Part shown: positions 1 through 4,729 of the stretch, piece by piece
Position numbering within the stretch: the first letter of the stretch is position 1
Layout of the letters: each line of letters starts with the position of its first letter
Source of the DNA: SpSt-333 sp040751955
GTDB taxonomy: Bacteria; Bacteroidota; Ignavibacteria; UBA10030; UBA8401
Direction: 5' to 3'
Assembly (NCBI GenBank): GCA_040751955.1
Contig: JBFMFY010000112.1
Span: 1-5,407 of the forward strand
Length of the DNA: 5,407 nucleotides
The notes under the pieces: model-generated
Database searches by the model: none
The model's input: the letters and a program-made list of their open reading frames with translations, nothing else
Told to the model about the DNA's origin: nothing
Made by a program: the position numbers and the translations under genes

Positions 1-327
1 CACATAGGCACAGATCTTGGGATCATCAATAAAGAATCTGTCAAAATAAAATGCCATGTGCCAAATCAAAGTCGATTTCAATTTTTCAAATTGAGAATTT
101 GATGAATAATCAAATCCTTCCTCAAATCCTTTTTCTTTAAATGTTTTCTTGATCTCACTTGGGAGTCCGGACCAATATTCTGAATATTTGCAAAGTTCGT
201 CGAATAGATTTATACCCAAAGGGGGACGTAAATTTGTACCATTACTCCCATAAGAAGCCCCTGCACCAATAAGCAATAATGCTTTGGGTGGCGGGTCTGG
301 TATATATGGTTGGATGACGCTACTCAT
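1..327 (-). CDS. SIR2-like protein, N-terminal part (runs off left edge)
   Basis: The first 109 codons of a gene whose 3' part lies beyond base 1. Seen: a hydrophobic strand followed by the glycine-rich loop GAGAS at residues 21-25, then PPLG at 35-38 and LFDEL at 41-45. This is the usual N-terminal signature of SIR2-like (SIR2_2-type) Rossmann domains, where the loop binds the NAD phosphates. An amphipathic stretch IWHMAFYFDRFF follows at 88-99. The ATG at 325-327 is chosen because an in-frame TGA lies four codons upstream and no other start intervenes. The Shine-Dalgarno is weak (GGAA just upstream). The gene follows the coiled-coil gene on the same strand, but a hairpin separates them. Family members often act as NADases or NAD sensors in phage defence; that role is inference. 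The fragment continues in frame into the right-edge SIR2-like fragment if the ends are joined. AT-rich compared with korAB. Confidence 0.8.
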   Translation of the reverse strand, partial: MSSVIQPYIPDPPPKALLLIGAGASYGSNGTNLRPPLGINLFDELCKYSEYWSGLPSEIKKTFKEKGFEEGFDYSSNSQFEKLKSTLIWHMAFYFDRFFIDDPKICAYV

Positions 328-345
328 ATTCCATGTAAATCAATT

Positions 346-375
346 ATTGTAAAGATTCAAATGACATACAAACAA
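346..375 (-). promoter_or_regulatory. Candidate promoter of the left-edge SIR2-like gene
   Basis: On the minus strand, TTGTTT (370-375) and TACAAT (346-351) are separated by 18 bases and resemble sigma-70 -35 and -10 boxes. The predicted start would be near base 339, leaving a leader of about 12 bases before the ATG. It lies after the hairpin that ends the coiled-coil gene, so the SIR2-like gene would be transcribed separately. Judged by eye in AT-rich DNA, where chance matches are common. Confidence 0.3.
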
Positions 376-398
376 AAAGTAAACACCTCAAAATGAAG

Positions 399-419
399 AA
401 ACCCGAGTAAATCGGGCTT
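399..419 (-). terminator. Probable terminator after the coiled-coil gene
   Basis: On the minus strand AAGCCCGA pairs with TCGGGTTT (one G-U pair), giving an 8-bp stem with a 5-base loop about 24 bases after the stop codon. The downstream sequence is T-rich (TTTCTTCATTTT) but has no uninterrupted T run, so termination may be partial. Confidence 0.55.
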
Positions 420-443
420 CATACTGCGTTTAGTGCGAAGTTT

Positions 444-797
444 CTATTTTTCGCCTTTGTGAATGACGCCGTACATTTTTGTACCATCTTTTACTTCAAA
501 TGTGATTGTCTCGTTTTGCCAAATCACTTTATTGCCGAGAATTTCTTTGATACCAATAAGTTCTTGACGAACTTGATTTACACCGAATTGTAAAACCTCC
601 ACAGAAGATTTTAACCCTTCAAATTTGTTTTCAAGTGATATAAATCGTTTGTTGGTATCATCTCTCAAGCCCTGAATTTCAGATTTTACGCCTTCATTAT
701 CTTTTCGCAAGCCCTGAATTTCAGATTTTATGCCTTCATTATCTTTTCGAAGCCCCCTAAGTTCTTCTAACATTGCATTCAAAATTTTTTCTTCCAT
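444..797 (-). CDS. Small coiled-coil protein of unknown function (117 aa)
   Basis: I do not recognise a named family. The protein is soluble, charged, and almost entirely a predicted coiled coil from residue 1 to about 90, with hydrophobic residues at heptad spacing. Two near-identical 14-residue units (GLRKDNEGxKSEIQ, about residues 15-42) each make two heptads and come from a 42-base tandem DNA repeat. After the coil, about 25 residues (from IWQNETITFEV to the end) look like short beta strands and could form a small cap or binding patch. No signal peptide, membrane segment or cysteine is seen. The ATG at 795-797 is supported by GGAGGA (801-806) just upstream and by a promoter at 820-850. 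It probably oligomerises through the coil (inference). It lies between korB and the SIR2-like gene and shares the AT-rich composition of the latter, so a link to that gene is possible but unproven. Confidence 0.75.
   Translation of the reverse strand: MEEKILNAMLEELRGLRKDNEGIKSEIQGLRKDNEGVKSEIQGLRDDTNKRFISLENKFEGLKSSVEVLQFGVNQVRQELIGIKEILGNKVIWQNETITFEVKDGTKMYGVIHKGEK
667..750 (-). repeat. 42-base tandem repeat, two copies, inside the coiled-coil gene
   Basis: Bases 667-708 and 709-750 are near-identical direct copies, differing at about two positions (689 versus 731, 708 versus 750). The unit is a multiple of both three and seven codons, so duplication keeps the reading frame and the heptad register. 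The upstream coding sequence (751 onward) has a diverged start of a third unit. Confidence 0.9.
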
Positions 798-800
798 GAG

Positions 801-806
801 TCCTCC
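801..806 (-). promoter_or_regulatory. Ribosome binding site of the coiled-coil gene
   Basis: GGAGGA on the minus strand, 3 bases before the ATG at 797, which is a little close but fixes this start. It overlaps a small perfect inverted repeat CCAAC-A-GTTGG (805-815) lying at the predicted transcript 5' end, which could tune translation or serve as an operator (inference). Confidence 0.6.
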
Positions 807-819
807 AACAGTTGGTGCT

Positions 820-850
820 CAAAAGTAATAAAAAAAGGCGTGTAGTCAAA
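820..850 (-). promoter_or_regulatory. Bacteroidota-type promoter of the coiled-coil gene, overlapping the korB terminator
   Basis: On the minus strand TTTG (847-850) is followed after exactly 19 bases by TACTTTTG (820-827). This is a full match to the Bacteroidota -33/-7 pattern TTTG-N19-21-TAnnTTTG. The -33 box sits at the loop edge of the korB terminator hairpin and the spacer contains its T tract. Transcription would start near base 814, about 17 bases before the ATG. The match is seen; function and the clade assignment it implies are inferred. Confidence 0.5.
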
Positions 851-860
851 CACGCCTTTT
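830..860 (-). terminator. Intrinsic terminator of the kor operon
   Basis: Perfect 11-bp stem (833-843 with 850-860, AAAAGGCGTGT and its complement) with a 6-base loop, located 55 bases after the korB stop. On the minus strand it is followed by seven U residues (bases 836-830). The plus strand has a four-T tail, so some termination from the other side is possible. It separates korB transcription from the coiled-coil gene. Confidence 0.9.
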
Positions 861-915
861 CGTACAAGTCATCCAATGTTAATAATCTTGTAACGCTGCA
901 ATCTTGCAATACTTA

Positions 916-1965
916 TTACTGAATTACCCACGTATCGCCGCTGTTCAGCAGCTTTTCTAAAGATCCTTTTCCGCGTTTGGAGATTGCAGAATCGATCTGC
1001 TTTTCGATTTCATCCTCGTATCGCGGGCGATCTATTGATAAAAAGATCCCGAACGGTCTCGGCAGTTCATGATTGTACGTCATGTTTGCGAGGATGAATG
1101 CAAGGGTTGAATCCTTTTCATTGTGCACAAGAAGATCATTTACCGAGTGAGTGCCATCCTTCAACGAAACGACAACAGGGGAGAAGCCGTCCAGTTTAAT
1201 TCCTTTGTCGTTTTCTTTTCCGAAGACAAGCGGTTTGCCGTGTTCGAGAAACACAACACTGTCGGGCTTCGTCTCTTTTTCAGTGAACTGGAAGAAAGCG
1301 CCGTCGTTGAACACGTTGCAATTCTGATATATTTCAACGAACGACGTTCCTTTATGTTCTGCTGCTCGCTTTACAATTCCCTGCAGATGTTTCGGATCAC
1401 GGTCCATCGAGCGCGCAACAAATGTTCCGCCGGAACCGAGCGCCAGCGATGCCGGATTGAACGGCATATCGACAGAACCGTACGGAGTTGATTTCGTAAC
1501 TTTTCCGAATTCGGATGTTGGGGAGTACTGTCCCTTTGTTAATCCGTAAATCTGATTGTTGAAGAGGAGTACATTCAAATCAACATTGCGGCGGAGAAGA
1601 TGGATCATATGGTTTCCGCCGATGGAAAGTCCGTCGCCATCGCCGGTGACGACCCAAACACTTAAATCGGGGCGTGCAATTTTTAATCCAGATGCGATCG
1701 CAGTTGCACGGCCGTGGATGCTGTGGAATCCGTATGTCTCCATATAATAGGGGAAACGGCTTGAACATCCGATGCCCGAAATGAACACTACTTTTTCTTT
1801 CGGAATGTTGAGATCAGGCATCGTCCGCTGCACCTGTGCAAGGATCGAATAATCTCCGCAGCCGGGGCACCAGCGTACATCTTGATCGGATGAAAAATCT
1901 TTTGCGGTATATTTCACTTTTGATACGAGATCGTGGCTTACTGTTTCTTGTACAAGCGTACTCAT
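916..1965 (-). CDS. korB: 2-oxoacid:ferredoxin oxidoreductase, beta subunit (KorB-type)
   Basis: The thiamine-diphosphate subunit of a cytoplasmic 2-oxoacid:ferredoxin oxidoreductase, probably 2-oxoglutarate (succinyl-CoA + CO2 + reduced ferredoxin, reversible). Seen in the 349 residues: the CPGCGD motif (C33, C36), GIGCSSR (C67) and YQNCNVF (C216). These four cysteines match the ligands of the [4Fe-4S] cluster in beta subunits. The diphosphate/Mg-binding GDGD is at 108-111, with NNQIYGLTKGQYSPTS from 136. There is no separate ferredoxin domain, as in the two-subunit Kor class. A C-terminal part of about 120 residues packs against the alpha subunit in relatives. The start is fixed by AGGAGGG (1974-1980) inside the 3' end of korA. 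The ATG shares one base with the korA stop (TAATG), implying translational coupling and equal subunit supply. The intrinsic terminator follows. Substrate preference cannot be settled from motifs alone; pyruvate or another 2-oxoacid is possible. Confidence 0.93.
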   Translation of the reverse strand: MSTLVQETVSHDLVSKVKYTAKDFSSDQDVRWCPGCGDYSILAQVQRTMPDLNIPKEKVVFISGIGCSSRFPYYMETYGFHSIHGRATAIASGLKIARPDLSVWVVTGDGDGLSIGGNHMIHLLRRNVDLNVLLFNNQIYGLTKGQYSPTSEFGKVTKSTPYGSVDMPFNPASLALGSGGTFVARSMDRDPKHLQGIVKRAAEHKGTSFVEIYQNCNVFNDGAFFQFTEKETKPDSVVFLEHGKPLVFGKENDKGIKLDGFSPVVVSLKDGTHSVNDLLVHNEKDSTLAFILANMTYNHELPRPFGIFLSIDRPRYEDEIEKQIDSAISKRGKGSLEKLLNSGDTWVIQ

Positions 1966-3803
1966 TATTGTTTCCCTCCTAAAATTTCATCGATCTTTAG
2001 TTCTATGTCGTTGGAGCGATACGGCAATCCCATCACTTTGTTCAATCCAATTGCCGGTACCAGAAATTTGGAACGGAGAATCTTGATCAGTTGCCCCATA
2101 TTTATTTCAGGGACAAGAATGTATTTGAAGTTATAGAGAATCTCACCGACATTCTTTTGCAATGGATGAATGTACTTCAAGTGGAGATGTGAAACAGATT
2201 TTCCTTCTTTACGTTTTCGTTCCACTGCTGTTTTGATCGTGCCGTACGTTCCACCCCAGCCAACCACGAGCAAGTCCCCTTTTTCGTCTCCTTCCACCAT
2301 TGCAAGTGGGATATCGTTTGCAATTCGTTCAATTTTTTCTGCGCGCAAGCGGATCATTCGATCATGGTTTTCCGGCTCGTAGTTTACGTTTCCTGTTACA
2401 TCCTGCTTCTCCAATCCGCCGATGCGGTGCTCAAGTCCGGGTGTGCCGGGAATTGCCCATTCACGCGACAGGGTGATCTCATCGCGGCGGTACGGCATGT
2501 AGCCATCGGGGTCGGTACGAAACTTCGGTGCGATCTCAGGAATATCATTGACGGAAGGAAGGAGCCACGGCTCCGAACCGTTTGCAAGGTACCCGTCGGT
2601 CAGCATCATAACCGGAGTCATATATTTAAGAGCAATGCGAGATGATTCGACTGCAGTATTGAAACAGTCGCTTGGTGTCATTGCGGCTATAACGGGAACC
2701 GGGGCTTCGCCGTTTCTTCCATACACCGCTTGCAGAAGATCTGCTTGCTCTGTTTTTGTTGGAAGTCCGGTACTTGGTCCGCCCCGTTGAACGTTAACTA
2801 TGATGAGTGGCAATTCCACCATCACGGCGAGTCCGATTGCTTCTGTCTTCAACGCTACACCCGGACCGCTTGTAGTCGTGATCGCCAAAGATCCACCGAA
2901 TGATGCGCCGATAGCGCTGGTGATTCCGGCGATCTCATCTTCCGCCTGGAATGTCTTGACTCCGTAATTTTTGAACATCGAAAGTTCATGCAAGATGTCG
3001 CTTGCGGGAGTGATTGGATAGGAGCCGAGGAACAGGTCGAGCTTTGCTTTCTCCGCTGCTGTCACAAAACCGAGTGCTGTTGCCTGGTTGCCGGAAATAT
3101 TCCGGTACTTACCGGGAGCGAGCGGCGCAGGTTTTACTTCGTACTTCACGGCAAAGATATCCGTCGTCTCTGCGTAATTCCATCCCGCTTTCATTACCCG
3201 GGTGTTTGCTTCAATCAATTCCGGTTTCTCTTTGAATTTATCTTTAATCCATTGGATCGTATTGTCGAGCGTTCTGTTGAACATCCAGTACATCATGCCG
3301 AGTGCGAAGAAGTTCTTCGTCTTATCGACGATCTTTTGCGACAATTGAAGATCGGCGAGTGCAAGATTGGTCAACTTGGTAATATCAACCTGAAAGACCT
3401 GATACTTCGACAACGATCCGTCGCTTAACGGGCTCTGTGTATATCCCGCCAGTTTAAGATTTTTGTCCGCAAAGCCGTCGGTGTTCACTATAATAATGCC
3501 GCCGTCGATCAGCGAGCGGAGATTTACTTTCAATGACGCCGCGTTCATCGCAACAAGCACATCGCAATGATCGCCGGGTGTGTTGATCTCTGTTGCTCCA
3601 AAATGAATTTGAAATCCGCTGACGCCGTAAGTGGTATCGCGCGGCGCACGGATCTCAGCAGGATAATCGGGGAGTGTGCTCAGGTCATTCCCCATTGCCG
3701 CGGAGGTGTTGGTAAATTGACCTCCCGTCAACTGCATACCATCCCCTGAATCACCGGCGAAGCGGATGGTTACCTCATCTAATACACGTGTTTCTTTTTC
3801 CAT
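1965..3803 (-). CDS. korA: 2-oxoacid:ferredoxin oxidoreductase, fused gamma-alpha subunit (KorA-type)
   Basis: Large subunit, 612 residues, the normal length for the fused form. Residues about 10-200 are the gamma (CoA-binding) domain: RFAGDSGDGMQLTGGQF at 14-30 and AEIRAPRDTTYGVSGFQI at 49-66. Residues about 235-415 are the pyrimidine-binding alpha domain: YPITP at 262-266, FQAEDEIAG at 285-293 (with the glutamate expected to activate thiamine diphosphate), TTTSGPG at 309-315 and GGPSTGLPTKTEQADL at 341-356. About residues 505-610 are the C-terminal alpha domain with LLVVGWGGTYG at 511-521. The PSTG-x-PTK-x-x-QxDL motif is typical of Kor-type enzymes. The ATG at 3801-3803 is preceded by AAAGG. 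With KorB it forms a heterotetramer using ferredoxin as electron carrier; such enzymes feed the reductive TCA cycle or anaerobic oxidative metabolism, and direction is not readable here. The 69-base gap to ccdA holds a strong hairpin. Neither ferredoxin nor a KorC/D gene is in the window. Confidence 0.93.
   Translation of the reverse strand: MEKETRVLDEVTIRFAGDSGDGMQLTGGQFTNTSAAMGNDLSTLPDYPAEIRAPRDTTYGVSGFQIHFGATEINTPGDHCDVLVAMNAASLKVNLRSLIDGGIIIVNTDGFADKNLKLAGYTQSPLSDGSLSKYQVFQVDITKLTNLALADLQLSQKIVDKTKNFFALGMMYWMFNRTLDNTIQWIKDKFKEKPELIEANTRVMKAGWNYAETTDIFAVKYEVKPAPLAPGKYRNISGNQATALGFVTAAEKAKLDLFLGSYPITPASDILHELSMFKNYGVKTFQAEDEIAGITSAIGASFGGSLAITTTSGPGVALKTEAIGLAVMVELPLIIVNVQRGGPSTGLPTKTEQADLLQAVYGRNGEAPVPVIAAMTPSDCFNTAVESSRIALKYMTPVMMLTDGYLANGSEPWLLPSVNDIPEIAPKFRTDPDGYMPYRRDEITLSREWAIPGTPGLEHRIGGLEKQDVTGNVNYEPENHDRMIRLRAEKIERIANDIPLAMVEGDEKGDLLVVGWGGTYGTIKTAVERKRKEGKSVSHLHLKYIHPLQKNVGEILYNFKYILVPEINMGQLIKILRSKFLVPAIGLNKVMGLPYRSNDIELKIDEILGGKQ
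1974..1980 (-). promoter_or_regulatory. Ribosome binding site of korB, within korA
   Basis: AGGAGGG on the minus strand ends 8 bases before the korB ATG. It is a near-perfect Shine-Dalgarno located in the last codons of korA, consistent with re-initiation at the TAATG overlap. Confidence 0.8.
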
Positions 3804-3829
3804 AAAAATGAACCTTTAATTGATTAGGG

Positions 3830-3857
3830 GGCGGGTCGGCGTTAACGCCGACCTGCC
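3830..3857. repeat. Intercistronic perfect palindrome / hairpin between ccdA and korA
   Basis: Bases 3834-3853 are a perfect 20-base palindrome (GGTCGGCG-TTAA-CGCCGACC). It extends outward by one G-U and three more pairs to about 12 bp around a TTAA loop. It is GC-rich in an otherwise AT-rich 69-base gap. On the minus strand it is followed by CCCCCTAATC, with no U tract, so it is not a classical terminator for ccdA. It could be a REP-type dispersed repeat, an mRNA-stability or processing hairpin setting the ccdA:korAB ratio, or an operator. Confidence 0.8.
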
Positions 3858-3872
3858 GAATATATTTTACTG

Positions 3873-4607
3873 TTACGACAACTCATTCAAGAACGGAAAC
3901 CATCGCGCAAGATAACTTGCGATGATGGTCAGATAATTCGTTATCATTAGCACACCGACCGCTACAAGCATCACACCGCCGACCACTTCAATCGCGTGGA
4001 AATGTTTTTTGACGCGATTGAAGACATTGAAAAATTTATTGATACTCACCGCCGTAAGGAAAAAGGGAATGCCTAACCCGAGCGAGTACACGAACAGAAG
4101 CACTATCCCTTGCAACACCGTCTCTTGCTGGCTGGCAATAGCCAAAATACCTGCAAGGATAGGACCGATACATGGTGTCCATCCAAATGCAAAAGCCGAG
4201 CCAACTGTAAACGAGCCTAAAATGCCGAGTTTTTTATCCTGTAGATGGAATCGTTTTTCATAATTGAGAAAGCCGATCTTAAAAATCCCAATCATGTGAA
4301 GCCCAAAAACAATGATCACGGCACCGGCGATCTTGCTGATGAGCGTGAGATTTTCATTCAGGAATTGACCGATAGTTGTTGCGGCGGCACCCATCAACAC
4401 AAAGACAATGGTGAAGCCGCCAATGAAGACAAGAGTATTGATGAGCATTGCCCGTTTTGCCGCTGTGTCATCACCCGTCATGTCCTGCAGCGATTTTCCG
4501 GAGATGAAAGAGATATAGCCGGGAATGATCGGGAGGACACAGGGTGAAATGAACGATAGAAGCCCAAAGACGAATGCAGTGAGAATGTTGATATTTTCCG
4601 AGAACAT
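3873..4607 (-). CDS. ccdA: CcdA/DsbD-family transmembrane thiol-disulfide electron carrier
   Basis: Inner-membrane protein that moves electrons from cytoplasmic thioredoxin to extracytoplasmic thioredoxin-like proteins, serving cytochrome c maturation or general disulfide reduction. The 244 residues contain about six hydrophobic membrane segments (roughly 6-27, 57-78, 88-108, 130-153, 165-188, 205-225). Seen: the two diagnostic cysteine motifs SPCVLPIIPGY (C23) in the first helix and GWTPCIGP (C146) in the fourth; together these form the redox pair in the family. Length fits the minimal CcdA form; the thioredoxin domains of full DsbD are absent. The ATG at 4605-4607 is preferred over the upstream TTG at 4655, because AAAGGAAG lies just before it and the added 16 residues are polar and unlike the family. 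Its partner (a TlpA/ResA-like protein) and any cytochrome genes are outside the window. It lies 69 bases before korA on the same strand and may be co-transcribed. Confidence 0.9.
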   Translation of the reverse strand: MFSENINILTAFVFGLLSFISPCVLPIIPGYISFISGKSLQDMTGDDTAAKRAMLINTLVFIGGFTIVFVLMGAAATTIGQFLNENLTLISKIAGAVIIVFGLHMIGIFKIGFLNYEKRFHLQDKKLGILGSFTVGSAFAFGWTPCIGPILAGILAIASQQETVLQGIVLLFVYSLGLGIPFFLTAVSINKFFNVFNRVKKHFHAIEVVGGVMLVAVGVLMITNYLTIIASYLARWFPFLNELS

Positions 4608-4610
4608 AAA

Positions 4611-4618
4611 CTTCCTTT
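4611..4618 (-). promoter_or_regulatory. Ribosome binding site deciding the ccdA start
   Basis: AAAGGAAG on the minus strand, three bases before the ATG at 4607. No comparable site precedes the alternative TTG at 4655, so the shorter protein is chosen. Confidence 0.7.
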
Positions 4619-4660
4619 GTTTATAGAATGTAGAGGTTTGTTGCACTAATTTCAATATAC

Positions 4661-4689
4661 ACTATATATGATGCAGGAATCTCTGAAAA
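4661..4689 (-). promoter_or_regulatory. Candidate promoter of ccdA (possibly ccdA-korAB)
   Basis: On the minus strand TTTTCA (4684-4689) and TATAGT (4661-4666) are 17 bases apart and match sigma-70 boxes at 4/6 and 5/6 positions. The predicted start near 4654 leaves a leader of about 47 bases. It falls right on the alternative TTG, further arguing against that start. It lies in the 122-base gap after the SIR2-like gene. Confidence 0.4.
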
Positions 4690-4729
4690 GTATAACAGAA
4701 TTGTAAAGAAAGAAGTTTAAGGAAAAGAA

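Noticed and set aside
667..750. Two-unit direct repeat as a CRISPR remnant
   Set aside because: The copies are contiguous without spacers, lie inside a coding frame and encode heptads of a coiled coil.
879..909. Promoter-like TTGCAA-N19-TATTAA before the coiled-coil gene
   Set aside because: Its transcript would run straight into the strong terminator at 860-830, and the TTTG-N19-TACTTTTG match downstream fits better.
2988..3428. 146-residue plus-strand open frame opposite korA (and other plus-strand frames at 1123-1491, 2364-2645, 4245-4547)
   Set aside because: They are antisense shadows of clearly conserved genes, lack ribosome binding sites, and show no recognisable family motif.
3873..4655. 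Longer ccdA form from TTG at 4655
   Set aside because: The codon is TTG without a ribosome binding site, it lies at the predicted transcription start, and the 16 added residues are polar. The ATG at 4607 has AAAGGAAG just before it.
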